Shown: positions 27,292-39,821 of the stretch, in pieces
Layout: every line of letters begins with the position of its first letter
Position numbering within the stretch: the stretch's first letter is position 1
Assembly (NCBI GenBank): GCA_033557835.1
Contig: JAWQRO010000155.1
Span: forward strand, 1-52,143
Source: Helochares maculicollis
Taxonomy: Eukaryota; Arthropoda; Insecta; Coleoptera; Hydrophilidae
Direction of reading: 5' to 3'
DNA length: 52,143 bases
The notes under the pieces: generated by a model
Databases searched by the model: none
The model's input: only the letters and a program-made list of their open reading frames with translations
Told to the model about the DNA's origin: nothing
Translations under genes and position numbers: made by a program

Positions 27292-27495
27292 CTCGTCTGG
27301 ACTCTTCTGGACTCGTTTGTCCTTCTCTCTGGACTCGTTTGATAGACTTCTCGTCTGGACTCGTTTGTATGTCTCTCTGGACACGTTTGATAGACTTCTA
27401 GTCTGAACTCGTTTGTTGTACTCTTTGGACTTGTTTGATAGACTACTCGTCTGGACTTGTTTATACGTCTCTTTGGACACGTTTGATATACTTGA
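27292..27495. repeat. 48-bp minisatellite, about four copies
   Basis: The plus strand repeats CTCGTCTGGACTCGTTTGTA followed by a second half CTCTGGACACGTTTGATAGA. Each 48-bp unit is itself built of two similar ~24-bp halves. Anchors lie near 27,295, 27,351, 27,399 and 27,446. On the minus strand the units stay in frame and read as a 16-residue repeat of the form KRVQTRSLSNVSRETY, part of an open frame at 27,522-26,917. The multiple-of-three unit alone keeps the frame open, so coding is not proven. Confidence 0.85.
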
Positions 27496-27953
27496 CTCTC
27501 TGCTTGAGAGGTTACTCTTCACTATTGATGACTTGACTGTTTGCTTGATTGTTTGTTGGACTCGACTGATGACTCAACAAATACTACTTTACTTGACTCG
27601 AATGATGACTGAACTAAAAACTTCCTTCTTGCTGGGATGGATACTCCTTATATATCCTGACCAATTCTTAGATGGAGGGGCAGAGACCGATCTTCTCGGC
27701 CACGATGGTGGCCGCGGAAGCAGCGGGTCTTCTTTCGAAACAAAATCCAGAGGGTAGTGGTTTCCTGTCCTACCAGCAGAAGATAAGAAAAAGTTTACAG
27801 AAGACCACGCGTCTTCCTTCCAAGCAAAACACAGCGGGAATGGTGATAAGAATATAGTTGACAGATGTGCAGACCTCATTGGTAAGAGAAACAACTCTGG
27901 AATCCCTTTCCGGGAAACGCGCCTCAACAAACTATTTAGCAGGAAATATAATT
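27496..27953. other. GC-richer spacer before mariner
   Basis: Both strands have open frames of about 60-113 codons around 27,590-27,930. Neither matches a known family, and mutual overlap on both strands suggests base composition rather than coding. Confidence 0.35.
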
Positions 27954-29165
27954 GGGGGACTGGAAAGTAATGTCGTTTTCTTAAATTGAATTCACAAGAC
28001 TACATTTTTAACAAGTTTCGTTATCAACAATCTTTTGCCATCTAGTATACAAATTTTCAATGCTAGAGCGGTAAAAATCAATTGGTTTTTCTCTAAAATA
28101 TGTCGAGATAGCATTTCGGACATCATCAAAATTTTCTAATTTTTTGCCACTAAGACAATGCTGCAGTGATCGGAATAAATGGTAATCCGAGGGTGCAATA
28201 TCGGGTGAGTATGGTGAGAGAGGCAGTACCTCGCACCCCAATTCGTTAATTTTGTCTAAGGCCCGTTTTGCACAGCGCTGTCTTGCATTGTCATGTTGCA
28301 GAATAACTCCTTTTCTGTTGACAATTGCCGGATACTTTTCAATCAAAGACCGGTTTATTCGTTCCAATTGTTCTCAATAGACATCTGCATTAACTGTTTG
28401 TCCAGGTTTTAACACTTCAAAGTGAACAACTCCGCGTGTATTCCACTAAACACACAGAAGTGCCTTTTTGGAGTGTAAACTCGGCTTTGCAGTAGTTCGT
28501 GGTAATTCATTTCGGCGGAGCCACTGCCTTTTGCGTTTCGGATTGTCGTACAAGACCCATTTTTCATCTCCAGTGATCAAGCGATCAAAAAACGGATCTG
28601 TACGATACTGTTGAAGCAATACGTTGCACGTGATGGTCCGGTTGGCTTTATTCTGTTCGGATAGATTATGGGGACCCAAATACCAGCTCTGCTTATTTTT
28701 CTAGTCTGTGGCAAATGTTTTTGGATGGTTGACCAAGGTTGGTTAAGGCTGTTTGAAAGTTCTTCAATTATTTGACATGGATTTGCTTCAGTTTTTGCCC
28801 TTAGCACGTCGTTATCTAATGTTGTTGATCTTTCTGATGGATGATCTGAACTTGGAGAACCATCTTTGGCATTTTCGAACGTCCAATGCGCTTGGGTAAA
28901 CATCGCAAATGTTTTTAGTCGAAGCAGTTGCGGTATTACCTTTGCGAAACTCAAAAAGCATACAATGCCGGAAATGCTCTTCTGTTATTTGGCTGCCCAT
29001 TTCACCCCAAATTGCAAAAAATAGTCTTATACCTAATTATTCAAAAGCAAATATGATACAATAATCTCAAAATCTATTTGACATGCCTTCCAAGTGCGTT
29101 ATGAGCTCCCAAATGACAATCAAATATCGATATGCGCAGAAATGACATTACTTTCCGGTCCCCCC
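27954..29165 (-). mobile_element. Full-length mariner (DD34D) with both terminal repeats
   Basis: Terminal inverted repeats are clear. The left end reads GGGGGACTGGAAAGTAATGT and the right end, reverse complemented, GGGGGGACCGGAAAGTAATG. The element is about 1.2 kb, the usual mariner size, and encloses a transposase relic on the minus strand (listed separately). Flanking TA duplications are not clean on both sides, perhaps because of later mutation. A truncated sibling lies 1.6 kb to the left in the same orientation. Confidence 0.92.
28008..29000 (-). pseudogene. Mariner transposase relic, catalytic triad kept
   Basis: The reading begins at ATG 29,000 with MGSQITEEHFRHCMLFEFRK, the family N-terminus, and continues to QRWFSKF. 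It shifts to another frame between about 28,810 and 28,680 and returns to the first frame. Here ITGDEKWVLYDNPKRKRQW carries the first catalytic aspartate. A TAG at 28,446-28,448 replaces a tryptophan codon and a TGA lies at 28,374-28,376. The last part is open at 28,367-28,008 with LQHDNARQRCAK and PYSPDIAPSDYHLFRS, the second and third aspartates 34 residues apart. So all three catalytic residues survive, and the damage seen is two stops and a compensated frameshift pair. It is among the less decayed copies here, but cannot make a full transposase as it stands. Confidence 0.93.
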
Positions 29166-32100
29166 AATGCAATTACTAGCGAGCATTCATTTATCGACAA
29201 TATTAGCTCCAGCGATCTAATAAAAGATGCCCAATAAAATATATGTATGATTGTAGTACTTTTAAATTAACTATCCATACTTCCGAAGGAAGAGCATTAA
29301 AAATACAAAGAACGTGAATGAAACTGTACAACACGTCAAAGTACCCAAGATGAGTTGAATAACTGAAAATAAATAGAAATTGAGTTATTGTAATGAGATT
29401 TCAAGTTCAAATTTAATAGAAACTGCATTAAGGAAACACCAAAGGCACAGAGCTTTTCTCACTCCCATCCATTCCTTTATCCTCAAACTAAATTTTCAAT
29501 TTATTTAAGTAATAATACGCGAAAGCAGATCCAGGCAATATAAGTGATAAACGACACGCCACTGTTTTATCCATTTTGGCTTTATATGTCTCGGTGTCGT
29601 CGTTAAAGCAGAAGCGCCCCAGGATGGAGATTACAGAAGAGCAGCTGATAAGTTGTGTGTTTGAATTCTGCCGATTCCTTCAAACACGTTATTCCGCAGC
29701 AGAAGCCAACCGGGTCGCGCCTGACATATTCCATTTTATAAAATAAAATTGATTTGTGAACGGTGATATAGTGTTGGAAATTATAAAGAAATCGCAAGAC
29801 ATGGCTCGGAGCTCCGCGAAGTTTCGCCGAAATTGAAAAGAGAGAGATTGCAGAGCCGAGGATATCTAAGCCAGCTAAAAGGAGTATAACCGTGCAAAAT
29901 TGAATGGAAATTAAAGATAGGCATCTGTCTCTTAAGACAGAGCTACACAAGGTAGGTAAAACAAAGCAGATTGTGCAACAATAATGGAAATAACACAAGA
30001 GAGACTCTAAATTAATATAGAAAGTTAAGCCCGAGTGAGCAAACGATGAAATATTCCAGAAAGCGGCTGAGACTAGAAAAACTAGATAAAGATAGACATT
30101 GGTGGAGGTGGAAAATGGAAGACGAAAAAATTTGCGCAGAAGGATTTAGCAAAAGATAGAAATTCATAGAAAAAGTAAAACAAGACGCAGCAAAGTATTC
30201 CGAACGGGGACAGTAAGACAGACTGTAGAGTTCTCCTACAATTTTATTGCTTTATTTCTGATGAATTTTTGCCTGGATTCAAGGCAGCAAATGCAAATGT
30301 TTCTTGTGAAAGAGACCGGGAATGTCTTATCCTGGCGACAATCTAAGTTTAAGGAATTTAACTTTGCGCATTCACTTCTTTGTATTTACACGACATAGTT
30401 TTTGCGCGCTTTAATTTTTAAATGTTGCAATTGCTGCTTGCAGGCGCTGCATTTTAAACCTCCTGCATTTTCAGTATATTAACAAACTTTGTTAAAAACA
30501 AAATAGCTGCTCGTTAAAAATTTATAAAAGTTCGTGCAGTATTTTTGACATGAAAAATAGCATAGAACTCATTAAAAATATTTATTTTACACTAACAACA
30601 TTCTGATGCAGAGAAATAATGAGAACGGTATGAAATATAAAACAGATCATGCATTTTCATGGTGTAAAATAGCAATGCTTTTTGTTTATTACTGTATAAT
30701 TGTAGCACTAAAACGATGAATCTGGGGCAACTTTTAATTAATTACTATTATTGCAGGAAATGTTTTAGAAAAATAACATTTTTCCGCATTTGTTTATTAA
30801 AAGCGGTTTATCCGTTATAAACGAGTTGAAATGTAAATAAAATTGCATGCCAAACAAATATATTAGCTAACCCAGGCAAATACAATTTTTTTCTGCTTAT
30901 TTAGGAGGTGTGCAGTTTCCGTATAAATAACTAGCAAACTAACAGCCTCGATGTATTTGTGAGGAACATACATAATAATTTGGGTAAATTGCTCAGTTGT
31001 ATTAAGGAATACCAGGATCAATGCCGACTATAAATATCAATAGCTGTCCCCATAAGCAGTTAGTGTGCCTACATTTCTTGAAGAAGTTCAAAACAACTGT
31101 AAATCTCTATTACCTTATATTTTCCAAAGCGCTGAAGCTTTCAGGGCCCTTCTTACATCTGACAAACGCAGCTGGGGTAAAAGCGCTATTTATTAATAGT
31201 TGATAAATTGGATAAATTGATGAGAAGCTTAACTAAATTAGTTTAGCGATCAAAACTAATAAATAAATGACCACATTTCCAACTATTTTGAACATGCAAT
31301 TGAGACAAAGAGTCTATAATCATCTTAAGAGCCACAATTACATTATTTTGTCTTTGTGAAGCTGTAGCTCCTTTTGTTTAAAAATTTTCCGGTGAAATTT
31401 GGCGACACAATTTTGGTTTCTCAGTTAAAAGCAAGCAAATAAACAAGATAATTTTCATGTTGCTGCATTTGCTTTTATTTTATTTCAAGGTTATTCAAGA
31501 TTGAAGTAGATAATCTTGCATTCTTTGCTCAGAAATATTAAATAGTTTGTTTAAATCTATCGCATTGGCCACTATTGTTCACCACAAGCTGCATATTTCA
31601 AATAATTGCAGCTTCTGAGACAAGCAAGCGATAGCAAACAACTGCTAATTTCTAGATTAATAAAAACATTTCGCAGCGCTCTATTAAAGCACAAGCAACA
31701 AAAACATTAGCTTCTTATACAAAATGTCCATCGGGTTTGAAGGTAGAGCTGGATTGGGCTGTATAAATTTAATTATAGTAATTTGAAGGAAATACACAAT
31801 TAAGTAAAACCCACAAAAGCTCTTAGAACTTGTTCTGTAATTGCTTTGAAAGCTCTTGTTTTTTCCATCGTTTAACAGCAACAAAAACAAAAGAAGCTCA
31901 GCAACGTTATAATTTGTTTTTAATGCGATTTCTCATTCAATTAATATTTAGAAATTCTATTAAGCAGCCTTATCAAGATAAGTTAATGTGCGGCACAGGT
32001 CGGAAAAGATCGTTATCAATTTAAGGGTGAATTATGGACTTAGCCGTGTTGCTTCACCTCGGACTGCGTAAAAGAAAACCCCTGTCAAAGTTTGTTCTTG

Positions 32101-34747
32101 CCCTTGTATTTCCCATGCCCTGAATGTACTTCACAATTTTATATATACACTACAGGATCGCACCAATAAATATGCGGCTCTGTACGTCCATTTTTGTTCA
32201 TTTTGCTGAGAAAAACCGATTCGGTCGCGAAGAGTTGAAATTGGATATATGTTTGAACATTCTGCCTTGTAGCCGCGTTGTCCTGTATATTGCACTCAAA
32301 GGATAATATATAACCCCCTGGAAACTGACTTTTGCAAGAATGCGTTTATTTATGTACTTGATATAAATTTTATGTGCGCTGCATCCTCCGCCATCTTAAA
32401 ATTTTTGGCTCAATCGCTGCAACAACATTTGAAATAAAAACACACCGGACAAATCTCAGCAATTTAATGACTAAGCTAGGAAGCTTTACTATTTCAAAAA
32501 TTATTACAACACTTACCCAGGAATCGCTTAAGAACGTACATTAATGCAAATAGAATTTAGTAACAAATTTAGACATAACTATTTGACAATACAGTCAGAG
32601 AGTCTTAATGAATATCATAAGCTTGAGCAAGAAATCGTGGAAAATATAGATTGTTAGCAAAATTAGGGGATTATTACGGTGTTTATTCAATAGATGTTAC
32701 CACTACTGAATGATATCTGCAAGTAGCAAACAAAAGTGTATTTCAATTCAAGGGCTTATCTCGGCGATTTTAATGGTGCATTTTATCAACAGCATTTCGT
32801 TGGCTTTGATTATGTAATTTTGAATGGCATCCCCTATGAACTATGATTACTGCACAAATAATTTAGTAATTGCGGCTGCAAATATCTATGTTTGATGTTG
32901 TTCCGAATAATCGTTATCATCTATTTTATAAGCGTAATTTTGCAGTTTTATTTTTTTAATTACTAGGAATGAATTACGTAAACTATTTTATTTAATATTT
33001 TAATGAAATGCGCATTGATCCAACTTAACACATAAATATGTAATTCGAGCATGGTTTTAAATTCTAAATCGGGGCATGAATTGAAATGAAAATCCTGCTT
33101 GCTCCGAAAAAGATACAAAGATACAAAAATTTTTACCTATAAGGTTCTAACAGAAAAGATATTTTGCCATTGACTGCATTATTTTCCCAAATTAAGGTGT
33201 AATATTGACCATTCAGATCAAAAACCTGTTTGTGAGTAATATAAGTTAAAAACTTCTTTGAAATAGGCCTAAAAACTAGTGTAAATTCAATTGAAACCAT
33301 TTGAGAAAGGAGGTGCCAGGACTAAGAATTTTAATTTACTCAAACAAAGCAAGCCATTGGTTGGTCCAGTAAAGATTTTTTTATCTATTGGAATATCCCA
33401 GGCCTTCGTTCAAAGAAAAAAGGAAGAACACTGCGTACATTCACTTTTTATTGTTATTAGGCAGTTATAAAAATCGTTCTTTTTTATATCCTGAAGTGGA
33501 ATCGCCGTCATTATGAAGTCGAGTATATGTGCTTAATTCACGAAATAGTTGACAATAAATAACGCGGCCAACGAAGTGAATTGAACCGGAAGAAATAATG
33601 AAAATTGCCTTATTTTATAGCAGGACAATAAAACGTTATGTCCTTTTATGTTTGTAAGTTATGGAATTTATCTTTTTTGGTGTCATTATCATTTAAGTGG
33701 TAAAGTTACACCGTTCTACTAGTATATTTTGGACGTTAAGGGTCTTATTGTTGAGTGCTAGCAAACTAAATAACATTTACTCAGCTTCTCCATCAAAAAT
33801 GTATAAAAAAACTTTTTGTGGCCTCAGTGCATTTAAGCCGTGGAAAGGTTTGACCACTTGCGAGCAGTAAGTACTCATTTCAAAGCGTTTATTAATTGAT
33901 ATATGTCACCAATTTAAATTATAATAATGACAAATAAGTATATGAAACGCAGTTCAACGGAAAATATCTTGATTATCATCCTCTAAAAGTAGCAGCCAGC
34001 AGGCAGCCGCAATGTCAGCGTTAGTTAATAACTTGGAAGCTATCTATCTTCCTCGCTTCGTGCACAATGCCTTTTAATAAACCTCTAAACACATCCGCAA
34101 GTTTTTCTGGAGCTTGACTCTGCGGATTCGCAACCGCCTTACTATATAAATGCATATAGAGACTGCAGTTCTGCGGTTAGGATGCATAATTCCGACAAGA
34201 ATTTCTACTTTAGCTTTAATTTACACGGAATACAGTGACAAAACTATACATAAATCATTCACATTTCTCCCTTCTCTATTATAATGTGCTTTCCATGTGC
34301 ACTTATACACATATATTCTTGAGTCTAAACTTGTTTCAGCGCGTTAAGTACTTGTTACAGCATGCAAATACTATTAGGGACGTACCTATTTTATGCATGC
34401 GGGAAACCGGAAATCTTAGACGTGTTAAATAATCAGTTTCATATGCACCTTTCAAGAATTTCTATTTGATTTAGTTATAGATCAATCGAAAATGTTTCTT
34501 CATTTTGACAACCTAAATCCTATAAACTGCTTATTTTTACTGTACTGTACATCACCTTTTAATTTGCACACTACCTAAAATTGCTAACAAATTAATTTCT
34601 TGCTACTAAGCACAATGGGGGGTTTAGGACCTTCTTTTTTTAATCAATAGCAGATTCAGGCTTGCGATTTACTTTAGCTCTTCTGTGCTTATTATTTTAG
34701 TAAGAAAGTATAGAATAGTTGACTGCAAGTAGTTAAAATAAAGCAAT
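29166..34747. other. 5.6 kb without a recognised gene
   Basis: AT-rich. A 40-codon open frame at 29,624-29,746 (plus strand, starts MEITEEQLISCVFEFCRF) has protein-like composition but no recognised relatives. Nothing else stands out on either strand. Confidence 0.35.
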
Positions 34748-36527
34748 TTTGAATATTTAAGGTAAAAAAAACTTAGTTATCTTTAGATATTTGTCAAGAA
34801 TCATAAATTATAGACAAAGCCTGTGTATATAATTTAAAGCTAATTATTTTCTTCTCATCATCTGTCGGCCCTTAATGCCCGCAAAGCTATTGCAAAAAAG
34901 GTATGTTGATTAAGAAGGTATGACAAATATCATAGAATAAAGCCGTCTTGCTTTTATCAACTTTGTTGCAAAGTAGATTTTATATACGATAAGCTCTTAA
35001 CTTCTGAATTTATGAGCATTCACTTTCGCAGAAAAAGTCTTTTAAGTAGATCCAAACAAAAAAATACAGATTATTCCACATTTTCTAATAAAATAAATGC
35101 CGTATAAAACGCCAGAAGAACAATTGTTATTATGTGAATATTATACCTAAGGCAAATAGGAACTAAAAATCATTTCCAAGCTAAATAATACAACAAAACA
35201 TTAATTACCTGACAAAATGCGTGGGTTTCTGGCTGTTTCTGATAAAAAATATGCTGCGATAAAACATGTTATTATAAACGGACATCGTCGATTGTTATAT
35301 AGCTTAAAGCTAAGCAGTCCCGCTTCTATTGCCGTTATTTATTTTGATATGGATGCAATTAATAGGTAATATTAAATCAATGTTATTTGTGGTGATAAAT
35401 ACAAATTCCTCTACTGATATTTTTCTCATCTGAAAAAAGTGTACAAACTGACTCTTAAAAATTATTTATTTAAACTACAAGCCAAAACATTGTCAATAAT
35501 TTTAAAAAAGGCTGCTTAGATATTTTGTATTTTGAATATTTAAGATAAACAAATTGATATCTTTAGATATTAGTCAAGAATTGTAATTAAAAGGCAAAGC
35601 CTGCATATCTAATTTAAAGCAAAATAATTTCTTATCACATGTCGCCCCTTAATGCCCTCAAAGCTATTGCAGGAGAGATAAGTTGATTCAAAAGGTACGA
35701 TAAATATTTTTTGCTCGGTGCCGTAACGCGTAGTATTTTCAGAATTATGCAATAAAACTTTCTTGTTTCCATCACCATTGCTTTATATACGATAGGCTCT
35801 TAATTTCTGACTTAGAGCTTATTAACAGTGACTTTCACTTACAGAATTATCTCTTTCAAGTAGATCCAAACAACTACAAATACAGTATATCCCACATTTT
35901 CTGATATAAATAATATTGTTTTTTTTGGCAGCAGAATAAAAACGTTAATAAATGCCGTATAAAAAGCCAGATAAACAATTGTTATCGTTCAAATATGATG
36001 CTTAAAGCAAATAGGAACTAAAAGTAATTTCCAAGCTAAATGCAACAATAAAATGTTAATTACTTGAGTAAATGCGTAGGGTTGTGGGTGTTTCTTATAA
36101 AAAACATGCTGCTATAAAACATTTAAATATAAACATACATCTTTGATTGTTATTTAGCTTAAAGCTAATCAGTCCCGCTTCTATAACCGTTATTAATTTT
36201 GATATGGATGCATCTAGTGCTGTGATTAAAATTAATCGGTAATATTGAACCAATGTCATTTGTGGTGATAAATATGGCTTTTACAGTATTGTGTAAAGAT
36301 TTTAAAACTGCAAACTTTAATACAAATTGTTTAAGATAAATACCTCGCTTAATAACTTTTTTGTCTTTGAAAATTGAAAGCAAATCCAGACGTAAGATCA
36401 TTAAGGCTCTATTGATACTTTTCTCATCTGACAAAATCTATCTGACTCTTTAAAATTATTTATTTAAATTATAATCACAAAAACTGTCAATAGTTTTCAA
36501 AATAGACATCTTAGATATTTTTACACG
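34748..36527. repeat. Diverged direct duplication of about 0.8-1 kb
   Basis: Copy 1 spans about 34,748-35,533 and copy 2 about 35,534-36,527. Shared blocks in the same order include CTTAATGCCC, AAGTAGATCCAAACAA, AATAAATGCCGTATAAAA, CAAATAGGAACTAAAA, CAGTCCCGCTTCTAT and TTTGATATGGATGCA. Copy 2 is longer because it carries segments missing from copy 1 (near 35,708-35,750, 35,928-35,955 and 36,275-36,400). A minus-strand frame in copy 2 (36,434-36,165, 89 codons) shares its end with a frame in copy 1: both read FITTN, LPIN, CIHIKINNG and RSGT then stop, with an 18-base indel between them. No known family is recognised. Confidence 0.88.
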
Positions 36528-36731
36528 TATCCATCTTGAGTTACTGAAAAACTTGTGATTTAACACAGAAATTCATTGTAACTATTTTATGTATTATGGA
36601 CGTCTCTTACAGATAAACGCTAAAATTTGATAGATCCAGGACAGTCCAGTGCTAAAAATTAATTGTAGCAAAAATATTGAAACAATCAACGCTACCTGCA
36701 TATTAATTTTAATTTCTTAAATTTTACATAC

Positions 36732-36802
36732 CTGTTATGTTGAATCGTAGAACTCCTTCCTCTGTGAATAAGACTTTATGAACACACTTTTCAGCACGAA
36801 TG
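36732..36802 (-). other. Candidate internal exon (weak)
   Basis: On the minus strand an acceptor TATTTCTAG precedes 36,802, and a strong donor GTATGT follows 36,732. One frame is open throughout and reads IRAEKCVHKVLFTEEGVLRF and on to NIT, ending in phase 1. A second possible acceptor lies at 36,862. No partner exon or family was recognised, so this may be chance. Confidence 0.2.
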
Positions 36803-37499
36803 CTAGAAATATGCACCGATCACTGTTGGAGAGTGATGCGGATATGAGGCTGTAGCTGAGACTGTAAACAAGAATCTTATCTAAAAGTACTTATTAGTTA
36901 CAATTTCTTTCAAGTTTCGCAGTCTACTTTCAATAAATCCTAAAAGCTTCTGGCTTGGTGTCAAACTTGAGGTTGTATAAAGAAAAATCAATTTCTCATA
37001 TAAATACATACATTTCAACAAATATAACCGATTCTACTTTTCAGCAGAACACGTTTTGCACCACTTACAAATGATTCAGAATTAACAAGTTTCTTACAAT
37101 GACAATCCATTGCAAACATAATAATTTAAACAGAAAACAATATTCATATATTACATTGATAAAGAACGATTTGATATGAAATTACTGCCATCAATGTTGG
37201 TCTAAGGTAAATATGAACATTTATAGCTAGTCGAGTAGCTCTAGTCCATAAACTAAATCGTTGAAACAAACCTGTGGCCTTTCTCAATTTCAACTAATAA
37301 CATGAATAGAGTAGCAATCTAATCTTTTCTACGACCTGTTCTAAATTGAAAATAAAACAAGTGATAAACAAATAAAGAATATAGAAGCACATCTAATTTC
37401 TTTTGCCATCGACACTAAGTTGAATCTTGATCCCAGATGGAAGTACTCAAACCACGTGGTCTCCACAATGTTAACTATAGAACCTTATAAGAGGGTATA
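36803..37499. other. Spacer, no gene recognised
   Basis: AT-rich DNA between two weak exon candidates. No further feature seen. Confidence 0.3.
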
Positions 37500-37946
37500 T
37501 CAGCATCCTGGGCATCTATAGCCTGAGCGTCCATTGCAAAGCAGTGCCTTCATGAGATAAAATTCGGCACTCAAAGAAAGGTCATCCACCGACCCGACAA
37601 ACTCTCTCCCGTCCCAATCAAAATCAGCATTCATCCAGGAATCAGGACATATGCGATTGGTAGCTGTAAAAAAAGAAAAAAGGCTATGGTGTTAAATAAA
37701 CAAGTGATGAGCCAAGAAACAATATAGAAGCACCTCCGACGTCACTTACCATCCCAATTGTATTGAAATTAGGCCCGATCTCTTTAACCGCCGGAACTAG
37801 ACTGCGCCATAAGATGAATCATCTTAGATCTAGTACGGCCGAGTATATGCGAATTCTTCAGCCAATTGGCTCCGAAGTGAAAATAAGATGAATCAGCCCA
37901 GATGGAATTTTCAAGATCATCTAATTTCTATGGCGGCCGAAACAAG
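37500..37946 (-). other. Candidate two-exon transcript with a small Cys-containing frame
   Basis: The first block (37,946-37,750) is bordered by an acceptor TTATTCTCAG and ends in a consensus donor GTAAGT. The next acceptor, a pyrimidine run ending TTTTTTTACAG, precedes 37,663. From there one frame is open to a TGA at 37,502-37,500. It includes ICPDSWMNADFDWDGREFVG and ends RSGYRCPGC; from its first ATG at 37,634 it encodes 44 residues. The upstream block has stops in the joining frame, so it would be untranslated. The reading could be a small secreted-type peptide, the tail of a larger gene joined from an exon not recognised, or a non-coding transcript. Confidence 0.3.
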
Positions 37947-39769
37947 CTGAGAATAAAAAACTATCAAGGCTTTTAATTAAAACAGTTGGCTTTAATTGTA
38001 TAGTTCGGTTGAAAGCATACGATGTTAACATTTTTTTAGGCGATCATAAACAATACAAGCAGACATTAAAATATAAATCTCAACAAACAATAACGTGAAA
38101 TTCAGAAACACGCAGTTGAAAAGCCGGTTCCAATTTAGATTTTAAAATTTCGTTAGTTATCAAAAGAAAGATTCTTTCAGGCACTTATGACTGGTAAAAA
38201 AGTCATTGCTCGACACTTAATGTTGTTAAATTAAATTAAGTATGAAATAGGCAAGCTATTCAAAACTAAGATTTAAAATCATTAGAGAAACAGCTAGAAT
38301 TTTTACGTTCCATGTTAATTTGGAACTGGGAACATTTGACCACAAACTTTATAGCTACTGAAAAAATTCAATTGGCTCAATTCAGATGTTACAGATGCTT
38401 TTCAGTTGAGGTTAGAACCCCTAAAGCGATGAAAAATTTGTTCTATTATCATTAAACGCCCAATCAATCATTATTAAGTCATATTTCTACCAAGGCCAGC
38501 ATTTGGTAAATAGCTGCGGAACCGGCAAAGCCATTTGCAGGGGAACGAGAAGTTATAGGTAAATATATAAATGACTGAAAATTCTATTTCAACAAGCGTT
38601 CAAAATAAGATTTCACTAATATTTTCCATCAATTTCCGAGGCTACATAAAACGAAAGTGTTAATTCATAACCTAACAGATAGTTGTGTTTTTAATTTTGA
38701 CCATTTTTGATAATTTTTGTTGCGATAATCGAATGCAAACTATGCATAGGAGAGTTAAGTCACGGTAATTCTTCATTCTGTAGCTCTCAGTCAAAAAGAT
38801 TGTAAAAAATTGCAATTTATGTAATCAAAGCTTTGGTTAAAAAGATCTATTCTGCATGTGGTAGGTAGACATTTGTAAGTTTTCCCAAAAATTGTCGTTT
38901 ACGGCAAGAAAATTACCTTTAATAGTGCATACTGAAGTATAACCAAGCTGGAAAGTCTGGCTTTGTTTAGATGGATGTATGTAGAGTATCTGAGAAGATT
39001 TCATCCAAGGGATGTGACTACAGATTTCTTTTTATCCGTGATTAGTTTATTTTACCAGAATTGCTAACGGACGTTTGAATGGATTTCTGATAAATATTCG
39101 ATATTCCGAATATACTGTTGCTGGTAACGAGTTTTAAATTGTTGTTTTCAAAAGTTTTCACAAGACCCCCAGGCAAAAATTAATACCAAACAAGGATCCA
39201 TTGAGAATTCATAAACTGTTATTTTTTAATATACAGCTGTGTTTATACACAAAATAGAAAACATGAATTTGTGGATTATCGTTTAATTTGGTATAAATAT
39301 ATTGTTTAATTTAATGTTTACTTAATATTACTGGTTGTTTTGGTTCAAACTTATGCTAGTAGTTCAATTAAGAGTTTCTTTAGTTGATTAGCTAAAGCTG
39401 TATTTTATCTTGAAAGTAAAGTATTAGAGTTATTTTTTAAGTAAAAGATAAATATGCATTATTATCAAACATTGCTCGGAGCTACAAACCCAAATCTGAA
39501 TTTTGTACAAATTGCTCCCGTTTTCTCTACGTGGTCCCATTTTACGATTATGTAATATTTCTAACTATTACCGAAATGGACGTTTCTCAGATATAAACCA
39601 CGAAATGCGGTAATTACTAAAAACAAAACACAATTCCACCCGTTATCAAACCCTTGTATCAAATTTGTGCAGTTGACCCCCTAAGGGTTCACGGCAAATT
39701 ATTTCGAGGCCATCACAGGTCACTTCCCGTATCGCAGAATTACAAGCGCTGCTGGTAGAACATTTCGCG
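37947..39769. other. 1.8 kb without a recognised gene
   Basis: AT-rich DNA with no supported coding feature or repeat. Confidence 0.35.
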
Positions 39770-39821
39770 GCTGAAATACGCAGCTGTAATACGATGCTGA
39801 AATACACATCCGAAACACGCT
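39770..39821. repeat. 13-bp tandem repeat, four copies
   Basis: GCTGAAATACGCA, GCTGTAATACGAT, GCTGAAATACACA and TCCGAAACACGCT follow each other without gaps. It lies in a GC-richer patch (39,660-39,900) whose ends carry a loose inverted match, GACCCCCT and AGGGGGTT. Confidence 0.6.

Noticed and set aside
27589..27930. Overlapping open frames on both strands
   Set aside because: Both are open because the patch is GC-richer; neither shows a recognisable domain.
29603..29998. 131-codon cysteine-rich open frame on the minus strand
   Set aside because: Starts look arbitrary, composition is low in charged residues, and it overlaps the small plus-strand frame. No family was recognised.
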